Source of the DNA: Sphingobium sp. YR768
Lineage (GTDB): Bacteria > Pseudomonadota > Alphaproteobacteria > Sphingomonadales > Sphingomonadaceae
Length of the DNA: 64,000 nucleotides
Direction: 5' to 3'
Assembly (NCBI RefSeq): GCF_900111125.1
Contig: NZ_FOGE01000012.1
Location: 62,001-126,000, forward strand
Both the position numbers and the translations under genes were made by a program. The notes below the pieces were generated by a model. It saw only the letters and a list, made by a program, of their open reading frames with translations. It searched no databases and had not been told where the DNA came from. Below are positions 25,351 through 32,195 of this stretch, piece by piece. The first letter of the stretch is position 1, and the number at the start of each line of letters is the position of its first letter.

Positions 25351-26016
25351 ATGAGTTTTCGTCTGAAAGCTGCGATCGCCGCAGCCTTTGCCTTGTCAGC
25401 CGCAGCAGCGATGACGGCTTCCGACATGTCGATCGCAAGTGAAGCGATCTCGTCGGCTACTACCCTTCCCGCCGCGCTCTCCGTAGCGCCGATGGTCGGC
25501 TCTCAGCCCGCCGTCATCTATGGCACGCCGCGCGAAGTGTCGCAGCCGCTGGCTTCCGCCCCCAAGGGCGATACCGTGATTTCTCCCGATTCCGATGTGC
25601 AGGCAACCAGCCTCGCTGCTCTGGTCGACGCCCAAGGCGCACCCGAGGAGCTGGAAGGCGACATGAAGTGCCTGGCCGGAGCGGTCTATTTCGAATCCAA
25701 GGGCGAAAGCCTGGAAGGCCAGCTGGCCGTCGCGCGCGTCATCATCAACCGCGCCAAGTCCGGCCGTTTCGCCGACAGCCTGTGCGGCGTCGTCTATCAG
25801 CCGAGCCAGTTCAGCTTCGTGCGCGGTCATGGCATGCCCCCCATTCGCGAGGAAAGCCGCAGCTGGCGCGAAGCCGTCGCCATCGCCCAGATCGCGGCTG
25901 ACGATAGCTGGGACAGCCTGGCCGAAGGCGCGCTGTTCTTCCACGCCCGCCGGGTCGCCCCGGGCTGGGGCAAGGCCAGACTGGCGTCGATCGACAATCA
26001 TATTTTCTATCGCTGA
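25351..26016 (+). CDS. Secreted cell-wall hydrolase (SleB/CwlJ domain)
   Basis: A 221-residue exported protein with an N-terminal signal peptide (LKAAIAAAFALSAAAAM), a low-complexity Ala/Ser/Pro region to about residue 100, and a C-terminal Hydrolase_2 domain. The catalytic glutamate is in LAGAVYFESKGES. CGVVYQPSQFSFV and FFHARRVAPGW follow. In sphingomonads these act as peptidoglycan amidases or glycosylases outside sporulation. An intrinsic terminator follows the stop. Confidence 0.88.
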   Translation: MSFRLKAAIAAAFALSAAAAMTASDMSIASEAISSATTLPAALSVAPMVGSQPAVIYGTPREVSQPLASAPKGDTVISPDSDVQATSLAALVDAQGAPEELEGDMKCLAGAVYFESKGESLEGQLAVARVIINRAKSGRFADSLCGVVYQPSQFSFVRGHGMPPIREESRSWREAVAIAQIAADDSWDSLAEGALFFHARRVAPGWGKARLASIDNHIFYR

Positions 26017-26053
26017 TTTGGTACCGCGCGCTGCGCATGGCGTGAATCATGAT

Positions 26054-26079
26054 GGCCGGTTCGGATGTCCGAATCGGCC
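26054..26079 (+). terminator. Rho-independent terminator of the SleB-like gene
   Basis: GGCCGGTTCGGA / TCCGAATCGGCC (12 bp, one wobble) is followed by TTTTCTTTTG. The T tract runs into the LexA box of mmcB, so termination of one gene and the operator of the next are packed together. Confidence 0.82.
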
Positions 26080-26088
26080 TTTTCTTTT

Positions 26089-26103
26089 GTTCCTGACTTG
26101 TTC
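26089..26103 (+). promoter_or_regulatory. LexA (SOS) box upstream of mmcB
   Basis: GTTC-CTGACTT-GTTC matches exactly the alphaproteobacterial LexA operator GTTC-N7-GTTC and ends 12 bases before the mmcB ATG. mmcB is an SOS gene in Caulobacter, which supports the call. Confidence 0.85.
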
Positions 26104-26115
26104 TAATGTCCGGCC

Positions 26116-26610
26116 ATGAACGACATGTCTGCCCAAAGCTGTACGCCCCTGACCGATGGGACGGCCCTTGCCGTGGCGCGCGGTACGCTGCGCCTTTTCT
26201 TTCGGCATGATATGAGCGGCATATTGGAAGTGCCGCTGCCCAATGGGCGGCGAGCCGACATCATGGCGATCGACGGCGCGGGTCGGCTGACGATCGTCGA
26301 GATCAAGTGCAGCAGGGCCGATTTGCTGGGCGACATGAAATGGCCTGATTATTTCGACTATTGCGACCGCTATTTCTGGGCGGTGCCAGCCGGCTTCGAC
26401 ATCAGCCTGTTCGACAGCGAGGCGCTGTGGCCGACCCGCACCGGCCTGATCGTCGCGGACCAATATGATGCTGAACTGGTCCGCCCTGCCCCGGTCGAGC
26501 CGCTGGCGGCGGCGCGGCGCAAGGCGGAGACGCTGCGCTTCGCCCGGCGTGCGGCCCGCCGATTGACGGCGCTGAGCGATCCGGACCATGCCGCGGAACT
26601 GGGCTGGTAA
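26116..26610 (+). CDS. mmcB: MmcB family DNA repair protein
   Basis: A 164-residue PD-(D/E)XK-like protein. In Caulobacter MmcB belongs to the LexA regulon and protects against mitomycin C crosslinks. The nuclease-like core is visible as GRRADIMAID, then TIVEIKCSRADLLGD, giving D...ExK, followed by KWPDYFDYCDRYFWAVP. A perfect LexA box lies directly upstream. The C-terminal 40 residues are basic (RRKAETLRFARRAARRL), consistent with DNA binding. Confidence 0.9.
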   Translation: MNDMSAQSCTPLTDGTALAVARGTLRLFFRHDMSGILEVPLPNGRRADIMAIDGAGRLTIVEIKCSRADLLGDMKWPDYFDYCDRYFWAVPAGFDISLFDSEALWPTRTGLIVADQYDAELVRPAPVEPLAAARRKAETLRFARRAARRLTALSDPDHAAELGW

Positions 26611-26624
26611 CGGGTAGAGGCGCG

Positions 26625-27017
26625 ATGCGGTCGCATCTGGAATTTCGATCGGGCGCGTTGCGCGACGGGCCGAAGGTCCGGCCTGGCGGCGAAATGCTGG
26701 CGCGATTGCTGGCTGCCGGGCTACCGGCCCATGGCTATCGGGTCACGAAGACCGTTGCGGAAGATTGGGGCTGGTGCGTGATGATTGCGCATGACCGCTT
26801 TCCGCTCTGGATCGGGTGCGGCGCCTATCTCGAATATCCTGACGGGCATCTCTGTTTCATCGAGCCGTCGAAACCGCGCCTCTGGCGCTGGTTTCGTCCT
26901 GTCGACACCAGCGAGACGGTGGAGCGGCTGGCCGGTGCACTGGAGGCCTGTGTGCGGCAGAGCGGCGTGGCGCATCATCTGCGCTGGTGGAGCGAGGAGG
27001 AAGTGCGGGCAGGGTGA
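26625..27017 (+). CDS. Conserved hypothetical protein (130 aa)
   Basis: The frame starts at the ATG at 26625 after GTAGAGGCG, 14 bases past mmcB, so it may share the SOS promoter. It is soluble, with no signal peptide or membrane segment. It is rich in tryptophan (DWGWC, LWRWFRP, LRWWSEEE) and has a small hydrophobic core around PLWIGCGAYLEY. I do not recognise a domain with a known activity. The composition is that of a real gene. Confidence 0.72.
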   Translation: MRSHLEFRSGALRDGPKVRPGGEMLARLLAAGLPAHGYRVTKTVAEDWGWCVMIAHDRFPLWIGCGAYLEYPDGHLCFIEPSKPRLWRWFRPVDTSETVERLAGALEACVRQSGVAHHLRWWSEEEVRAG

Positions 27018-27031
27018 TAGAGGGGCGAAAG

Positions 27032-27163
27032 ATCCTCCGCTGGAAGGGGAGGTTGCGCGCGTGAAGCGCGTGACGGAGGGGTATCGTGAAGCCCTCCGAG
27101 GTTGCGCGATTACCCCTCCACCATTTGCTGCGCAAATGGTCCCCTCCCCTTTCAGGGGAGGAT
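27032..27163. repeat. Composite palindromic intergenic repeat
   Basis: The ends are near-perfect inverted copies (20 bases, two mismatches: 27033-27052 and 27143-27162, TCCTCC...GGGGAGG). Inside are GGAGGGGTA / TACCCCTCC (27075-27083, 27111-27119) and ACCATTTG-CTGCG-CAAATGGT (27120-27140). No gene is present. It resembles the dispersed structured repeats of sphingomonad intergenic regions. Confidence 0.72.
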
Positions 27164-27192
27164 TCTCGCATGCCCGCTGACGACCCCATCAT

Positions 27193-27328
27193 CGTCATGC
27201 TGAACTTGTTTCAGCATCCATATCTCGCTTCGCACTGAAGCCTTTGGAGGCGCGATAATAAGCAGATCGAGCCAACGCGAAGTCGGGGATTGCGGCTCGA
27301 TAGATGCTGAAACAAGTTCAGCATGACG
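27193..27328. repeat. 26-bp perfect inverted repeat element
   Basis: The 26 bases at 27193-27218 (beginning CGTCATGCTGAACTTG) recur as an exact reverse complement at 27303-27328, separated by 84 bases. Each arm is itself a hairpin (ATGCTGAA / TTCAGCAT). The arms resemble a very common intergenic repeat of sphingomonad genomes. With the previous repeat it fills the gap between the 26625 gene and the ankyrin gene. No target duplication or transposase is seen. Confidence 0.78.
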
Positions 27329-27375
27329 GGTTTCCATATGCGATGGCCGTCCCCTTTCGGGGGGGCGATCTTCGC

Positions 27376-27987
27376 TTAGAATACCGGGCCTTGTACCGGA
27401 CCGTTGGGCTTGGTCGCGGGCTTTGCGGCGTCCAGCGCCTCGACCAGGCCGGGGGTGCGGCCGTCGCGTTCGGCATAATCCTTGGCGGACATGCCGGCGA
27501 TGGTGTCCCGCTTGTCGGGATTGGCGCCCTGCGCCACCAGCAGGCGGACAAGGCCTATATCGCGCAACTGTACCGCGCGGATCAGCGGGGTTTCGCCGCT
27601 GCCATTCACCTTGTCCACCTGCGCATTATAGGTGAGCAGCGTGCGGGCGCCCTCCTCGAACCGGCCCTGCACGGCGTCCATCAGGGGCGTGTTGCCATCA
27701 TTGTCGGTCAGATTGGGGTTGGCGCCCTTGGACAGCAGGAAGGCCAGCCAGCTTGCATCGCGGCGCGCGACGATGATGTGCAGCGCATTTTCGCCGGTCG
27801 ACAGATCGCGGCTGTTGACGACGGTGGAGCCGGGCTTCTGGAGCAGATCGGTGACTTTCTGCCCGTCCTTGTCCTTCACCGCCTTCAGAAAATTATAATT
27901 GTCCGAGAATTGCGCCTGCGCAGCGGACGGCACGAGCAGCGCGAGCGCCATGGAACCGAGGATCGTGGAAAGGAACTTGGTCTTCAT
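27376..27987 (-). CDS. Exported ankyrin-repeat protein
   Basis: I start at MKTKFLSTILGSMALALL (ATG at 27987), a clear signal peptide ending AAQAQ. The 57-residue upstream extension is polar and has no ribosome site. The mature part carries about four ankyrin repeats (GENALHIIVARRD, DGNTPLMDAVQGR, GETPLIRAVQLRD, AGMSAKDYAERDG), which bind other proteins. Being exported, it probably acts in the periplasm. It is divergent from the Sco gene with 41 bases between them. The partner is unknown. Confidence 0.87.
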   Translation of the reverse strand: MKTKFLSTILGSMALALLVPSAAQAQFSDNYNFLKAVKDKDGQKVTDLLQKPGSTVVNSRDLSTGENALHIIVARRDASWLAFLLSKGANPNLTDNDGNTPLMDAVQGRFEEGARTLLTYNAQVDKVNGSGETPLIRAVQLRDIGLVRLLVAQGANPDKRDTIAGMSAKDYAERDGRTPGLVEALDAAKPATKPNGPVQGPVF

Positions 27988-28028
27988 CTGGGCGCCCCGT
28001 TGCATTGCAAAACATGTCCTAGCAGGGC

Positions 28029-28712
28029 ATGGCTGGCCATGCCATGAACAAAGACGCCACCGCCCCCGCTCTGCCTTATCTGGTCCGACCTTATCTGGTC
28101 TTGCCTTTTTTCGCCCTGCTGGCTGCCTGTAATATGGGGTCTGGGGGCAATGCATCAAGCGGGGATAGCGAACCGGGCGAACTGGTCGGCGCGCGGATCG
28201 GCGCGCCCTTCACCCTGACCAATCAGGATGGCAAGCCGACGAAGTGGGACGATTATAAGGGCCAGTATCGCCTCGTCTATTTCGGCTATACCTATTGCCC
28301 GGACGTGTGCCCGGTCGACCTGCAACGGATCATGCAGGCATTTTCCAAATTCGAGAAGGCAAAGCCTGCCCTTGCCGCGAAGGTGCAGCCGATGCTGATC
28401 AGCGTCGACCCGGAGCGCGATACGCCCGCCGTTCTGAAAACCTATGTCGCGGCCTTCCACCCGCGCCTGATCGGCCTGACCGGCACGAAGGCGCAGATCG
28501 CCAAGGTCGCCAAGGATTTCGTGGTAATCTATAATCCCGAACAATCGGCAGGCGCGACCGACTATCTGGTCAGCCACAGCCGGACGCCCTATCTGTTCGA
28601 CCGGGACGGCAAGCCGGTGGCGCTGGTGCCGGTGGACGATCCCGGCACGCCGGACGTGGATGAGGGCGCGCCGGACAAGGTGCTGGCTTTCTTTGAAAAA
28701 TGGATCAAGTGA
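28029..28712 (+). CDS. SCO1/SenC family copper-binding lipoprotein
   Basis: Sco proteins deliver copper to the CuA site of cytochrome oxidase or act as thiol reductases. The N-terminus carries a signal and a lipobox LLAAC, so it is likely a periplasm-facing lipoprotein. The thioredoxin fold has the copper ligands CPDVC near residue 95 and the later histidine in VSHSRTPYLF. The start may be 28029 or the ATG at 28044 (MNKDATAP). The choice does not change the mature protein. It overlaps the next gene by 13 bases. Confidence 0.9.
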   Translation: MAGHAMNKDATAPALPYLVRPYLVLPFFALLAACNMGSGGNASSGDSEPGELVGARIGAPFTLTNQDGKPTKWDDYKGQYRLVYFGYTYCPDVCPVDLQRIMQAFSKFEKAKPALAAKVQPMLISVDPERDTPAVLKTYVAAFHPRLIGLTGTKAQIAKVAKDFVVIYNPEQSAGATDYLVSHSRTPYLFDRDGKPVALVPVDDPGTPDVDEGAPDKVLAFFEKWIK

Positions 28713-29137
28713 CGCACTTCTGGGAAAAGCCCCTCGACAAGCTCGATCGTGCCGAGTGGGAAGCGCTGTGCGACGGGTGTGGCAAATGTTGCCTGCACAA
28801 GGCCGAGGATGAGGATACGGGGCGCATCTACCCCACCAATGTCGCCTGCCGCCTGCTCGACCGGCAGAGCGGGCAATGCTGCAATTACAAGGACCGGCGC
28901 AAGTTCGTGCCCGATTGCGTGCGACTGACCCCGGCCAAGGTGAAGCAGATAAGCTGGCTGCCGCGCACCTGCGCCTATCGCCTGCGCGAGGAAGGCCTGC
29001 CGCTGCCGGCATGGCATTATCTGGTCTGCGGCGACCGGGAAGCGGTGCATCGCGCCGGGGAGTCGGTGCGCGGCTGGACCGTGGCGGAAGCGGATGCGGG
29101 CGATTGGGAAAATCATCTTGTCGACCGGGAACTGTGA
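28700..29137 (+). CDS. YcgN family cysteine-cluster protein (UPF0260)
   Basis: A 145-residue protein with an N-terminal cluster CDGCGKCC (C24, C27, C30, C31), more cysteines in GQCCNY, VPDC and RTCAY, and a C-terminal LVCGDRE. This cysteine pattern defines the UPF0260/YkgJ-type zinc- or iron-binding family, whose role is unsettled. It starts within the end of the Sco gene and overlaps the next gene, so the three are probably one transcript. Confidence 0.87.
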   Translation: MDQVTHFWEKPLDKLDRAEWEALCDGCGKCCLHKAEDEDTGRIYPTNVACRLLDRQSGQCCNYKDRRKFVPDCVRLTPAKVKQISWLPRTCAYRLREEGLPLPAWHYLVCGDREAVHRAGESVRGWTVAEADAGDWENHLVDREL

Positions 29138-29828
29138 CGCGGCGATCCTGATCGACGGCGTGGCGATGCCGGTGCGGGTGCGCCGGTCGGCACGGGCGCG
29201 GGCCTATCGGCTGACGATCGACAGCGTGCGCGGCGAATTGCGCCTGTCGCTGCCGATGCGGGCGAACCTGAAGAAAGCGCTGGGATGGGCGCAGGATCAT
29301 GAAGGCTGGGTAAGGGCGCAGATGGCGAAGCAGCCGGCCGTCACCCGGCTGGAGCATCGCGCGCTGTTCCCGCTGGAGGGGCGCGAGGTGCGGATCTGCT
29401 GGGTCGAGGGTGCGACGCGCACGATAAGGCTGGAGGGTGACCGGCTGATGCTGGGCGGTGCGGCGGAATCGGTGGGCGCGCGGGTGCAGCGCTGGCTGAT
29501 CAGTCGGGCGCGGGCGGTGCTGGAGACGGAGAGTCACGAACTGGCGCGGGAGCATGGGCTGATCGTCGCGTCGGTGGGCGTGGGTGATACGCGCAGCCGC
29601 TGGGGCAGTTGCGCGTCCTCGGGCGCGATCCGCTATAGCTGGCGCCTGATCCTGGCCCCGCCGGAGGTGCGCCGGGCGACGGTGGCGCATGAACTGGCCC
29701 ATCTGCTGCACATGGACCATAGCCCCGCCTTCCACGCCGCGCACCGCCGCATCCATGGCGCCGACCCCCGGCCTGCGCGCGAATGGCTGCGCGTCCATGG
29801 CGCGGGCCTGCACCGCTATCGCGGGTAA
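29094..29828 (+). CDS. YgjP/SprT-like zinc metallopeptidase (DUF45)
   Basis: The C-terminal half carries the zinc site HELAHLLHMDH with the third ligand in SPAFH. It is preceded by the family strand GDTRSRWGSCASSGAIRYSWRL. The N-terminal half has the usual VRRSARARAYRLTI start of the domain. The start codon is uncertain. The ATG at 29094 overlaps the previous gene by 44 bases, and a TTG at 29118 is possible. It is cytoplasmic; no substrate is known for this family. Confidence 0.85.
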   Translation: MRAIGKIILSTGNCDAAILIDGVAMPVRVRRSARARAYRLTIDSVRGELRLSLPMRANLKKALGWAQDHEGWVRAQMAKQPAVTRLEHRALFPLEGREVRICWVEGATRTIRLEGDRLMLGGAAESVGARVQRWLISRARAVLETESHELAREHGLIVASVGVGDTRSRWGSCASSGAIRYSWRLILAPPEVRRATVAHELAHLLHMDHSPAFHAAHRRIHGADPRPAREWLRVHGAGLHRYRG

Positions 29829-29832
29829 GGCG

Positions 29833-30096
29833 ATGGCGCGCGGCAGGAAACGCTATCTGGTGGCCACCATGCCCGACGGTTATGTGAAGCGGATCGGCCC
29901 GACGGCGGACCTCCTCACCCATTATTGGCGGATCGTGGCAGTGCTGGACAATGGCAAGACCGAGGTCTTCTGGGGCCATACGCGGTCGCTCGCCGAGGCG
30001 AAGAAGCTGAAGGGGCCAGCCGTGAATGGCGCGAAGATGCGGGGGTGGAAAAGCTATCAGTTCGAGATTGCGGAACTGGTGGAAGAGCCGGTTTGA
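29833..30096 (+). CDS. Conserved hypothetical protein (87 aa)
   Basis: It starts at the ATG at 29833 (MARGRKRYLVATMPDGYVK) with AAGG just upstream, four bases after the metallopeptidase gene. It is small and basic, with tryptophans spread along the chain (YWRIV, VFWGH, GWKSYQF) and an acidic tail. I see no known domain. Position and spacing suggest it is the last gene of the Sco-YcgN-metallopeptidase run. Confidence 0.7.
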   Translation: MARGRKRYLVATMPDGYVKRIGPTADLLTHYWRIVAVLDNGKTEVFWGHTRSLAEAKKLKGPAVNGAKMRGWKSYQFEIAELVEEPV

Positions 30097-30140
30097 GCCG
30101 TTCTCCAGTCCTGACGGTCTGCCATCGTCACTGACCGCCC

Positions 30141-30404
30141 TCATGATGGATCGGTCGGTGACCCTTGCAAGATGGCGGCAATCTGTTCTTCAGCCTTGGT
30201 CGCTTCAGCGATGAGCAGGCGCAATGCCTTGGCGGTATCTTCCAGCAGCCTGTCCCCAATTGGCCGTTCGCCATTGATGAAGCGGCGGATGGCCCGCTCG
30301 TCTATGCCGAGGCGTCTGGAGAAAGCCGTGGTCCCGCCAAAGAGTTGAACGCAATAGGCAAAATGCTCATGGCGCGCGTCAGTTGAAATTGGCCGGGTCA
30401 TCAT
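30141..30404 (-). CDS. Small helix-turn-helix protein
   Basis: An 87-residue protein. Residues 15-50 look like an XRE-type helix-turn-helix: FAYCVQLFGGTTAFSRRLGI, then DERAIRRFINGERPIGDRLL, the recognition helix and following turn. A charged helix completes the protein. It has no partner domain, so it could be a solitary regulator or a DNA-binding antitoxin without a visible toxin. Either of two adjacent ATGs (30404, 30401) may start it. The ribosome site is weak. Confidence 0.65.
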   Translation of the reverse strand: MMTRPISTDARHEHFAYCVQLFGGTTAFSRRLGIDERAIRRFINGERPIGDRLLEDTAKALRLLIAEATKAEEQIAAILQGSPTDPS

Positions 30405-30459
30405 TTTCTCATTTCTGTTCGCTGTCAGTGATCATGAACTGTCGCGCGCTTAGGGCGGA

Positions 30460-31284
30460 TTAGCCCCGATGCGGCCAAGCGCCGTTTTCGTCGCCGGGGC
30501 AGTCATGGGCGGCACCCTGCGGATGGGGCAGGCCGCAGGTGCGGCAGGTGATATAATCGCCGGGCTTGAGGCCATGGCCCACCGTCACCCGCTCGTCAAA
30601 GACATAGCATTCGCCCTGCCAGCGGCTGTCGGTTTCCGGCATTTCTTCCAGATAGCGCAGGATTCCGCCCTTGAGATGATAGACATCGTCAAAGCCGCGC
30701 GCCTTGACCAGAGCGGTGGACTTTTCGCAGCGTATGCCGCCGGTGCAAAACATTGCGATCTTCGGGCTGCGGCCCTGCGTCTTGAGGTCGGCGGCGAAGG
30801 CGTCGAACCAGTCGGGGAAGTCGCGAAAGGAGCGGGTCGCGGGGTCGATCGCATTTTCGAAGGTGCCGCAGGCGACTTCATAGGCGTTGCGGGTGTCGAT
30901 CAGGATCGTGTCGGGATCGGCGATCAGCGCGTTCCATTCGGCCGGGTCGAGATGGGTGCCCGCCTGATTGGCGGGGTCGAGATCGCCCGCGCCCAAAGTC
31001 ACGATTTCCGCCTTCACCTTCACCTTCATCCGGGCGAAGGGGGCTTGCGTGGCCTGCGCATATTTGACGTCCGTTTCCGCGCAGCCGGGCAGCGCGCGGA
31101 TATGGGCGATCAGGGCCGTAACGGCGTCCGCATCGCCGGCGACCGTGCCATTGATCCCCTCCCCCGCGACGATCAGCGTGCCGCAGGTGCCAAGGTCTGC
31201 GCAGACGGCCTTGAGATCGGCGGCGATCGCCTGCGGATCGGCGAAGCGGGTGAAATGATAGAGGGCGGCGACGGTATAGGACAT
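30460..31284 (-). CDS. trhO: tRNA uridine-34 hydroxylase (rhodanese family, TrhO/YceA)
   Basis: TrhO makes 5-hydroxyuridine at the wobble base of tRNAs, using oxygen. The N-terminal domain (YTVAALYHFTRF...GEGINGTVAG) is specific to this family. The rhodanese domain follows, with LIDTRNAYE and the cysteine loop FCTGGIRCEKS. The C-terminus has a cysteine-rich metal-binding tail (CRTCGLPHPQGAAHDC). Length 274 fits. It stands alone, without other tRNA genes nearby. Confidence 0.92.
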   Translation of the reverse strand: MSYTVAALYHFTRFADPQAIAADLKAVCADLGTCGTLIVAGEGINGTVAGDADAVTALIAHIRALPGCAETDVKYAQATQAPFARMKVKVKAEIVTLGAGDLDPANQAGTHLDPAEWNALIADPDTILIDTRNAYEVACGTFENAIDPATRSFRDFPDWFDAFAADLKTQGRSPKIAMFCTGGIRCEKSTALVKARGFDDVYHLKGGILRYLEEMPETDSRWQGECYVFDERVTVGHGLKPGDYITCRTCGLPHPQGAAHDCPGDENGAWPHRG

Positions 31285-31349
31285 GGCGGCCCCTATAGGC
31301 GCTGCGCGCGCCTCTTGAAAGCCGGGGCGTAGAGGCGCATAGCCGGGCG

Positions 31350-32009
31350 ATGGTTCCCCTTTCGTTCGCAGGTCATGCGTTTCTGGCGCTGCCCGAAGCC
31401 GCGCTCTTCTGGCCCGATCAGCATGCGCTGCTGGTGGCGGACCTGCATTTCGAGAAAGCGAGCTGGTATGCCCGGTTCGGCCAGTTCCTGCCCCCGCATG
31501 ACAGTCAGGCGACGCTGGACGTGATCGAGGCGCTGGTGGCGCGCACCGGCGCGCGGGCGGTCTGGTCGCTGGGGGACAGTTTCCATGATGCCGATGGCGC
31601 CGCGCGGCTGGACCCGAAGGCCCGCGACCGGCTGACTGCCCTTACGGAAAGGCTGGACTGGACCTGGATTACCGGCAATCATGACGTCGGGGTTGCGGCC
31701 ATGCCGGGGGGACGGCGCGTGGCGGAGGCGGAAGTGGGGGGCATCTGGTTGCGGCATGAAGCCGATCCGGAGGACAAGCGGCCGGAGATTTCGGGCCATT
31801 TCCATCCCAAGCTGCGCCTGTCGCTGCGCGGACGGCATGTGTCGCGCCGCTGCTTCGTGGGATCGGCAACCAAGCTGATCCTGCCGGCGCTGGGCGCGCT
31901 GACGGGGGGACTGGATGCGGGCCATGGGGAGATTCGCCGCGCGGTGGGGCCGGGTGCGGCTGCGTTGGTGCCGGTCGCGGACCGGTTGCTGCGCTTTCCC
32001 TTATCGTAA
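31350..32009 (+). CDS. pdeM: Ligase-associated DNA damage response endonuclease PdeM
   Basis: A calcineurin-like metallophosphoesterase of 219 residues. Metal-binding motifs are VADLHFEKASW near residue 30, SLGDSFHD, ITGNHDVG and SGHFHPK. PdeM usually sits beside lhr-like helicase, ATP-dependent ligase and an exonuclease (Lhr-Core repair cluster). None of these is next to it here, so the cluster is split or elsewhere. It is divergent from trhO. Confidence 0.85.
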   Translation: MVPLSFAGHAFLALPEAALFWPDQHALLVADLHFEKASWYARFGQFLPPHDSQATLDVIEALVARTGARAVWSLGDSFHDADGAARLDPKARDRLTALTERLDWTWITGNHDVGVAAMPGGRRVAEAEVGGIWLRHEADPEDKRPEISGHFHPKLRLSLRGRHVSRRCFVGSATKLILPALGALTGGLDAGHGEIRRAVGPGAAALVPVADRLLRFPLS

Positions 32010-32038
32010 AGGGACGCTACGGAAATCGGACGCGCATT

Positions 32039-32056
32039 TGTTGCTATATAGCAACA
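32039..32056. promoter_or_regulatory. 18-bp perfect palindrome upstream of the TonB receptor (candidate operator)
   Basis: TGTTGCTATATAGCAACA is a perfect inverted repeat located 56 bases before the -35 hexamer of the predicted receptor promoter. Its symmetry and AT-rich centre are those of a dimeric regulator site. The regulator is unknown and no regulator gene is adjacent. Confidence 0.5.
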
Positions 32057-32112
32057 TAGGGCGAATGTGCGCTTCCGCACCTGCGGAAAAATCCCCTGAA
32101 ATCTGCCGAGTC

Positions 32113-32141
32113 TTGCCAACATCGCGCTGTGGCAGCATAAT
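32113..32141 (+). promoter_or_regulatory. Predicted sigma-70-type promoter of the TonB receptor gene
   Basis: TTGCCA (32113-32118) and CATAAT (32136-32141) are each one base from consensus and are separated by exactly 17 bases. Transcription would start near 32148, giving a leader of about 48 bases that contains the ribosome site AGGAGAGGATT. Confidence 0.55.
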
Positions 32142-32195
32142 CACCCTTATCCCGACGCGGCGAAAAGTCGTGCGGGCCAGGAGAGGATTGCCATC

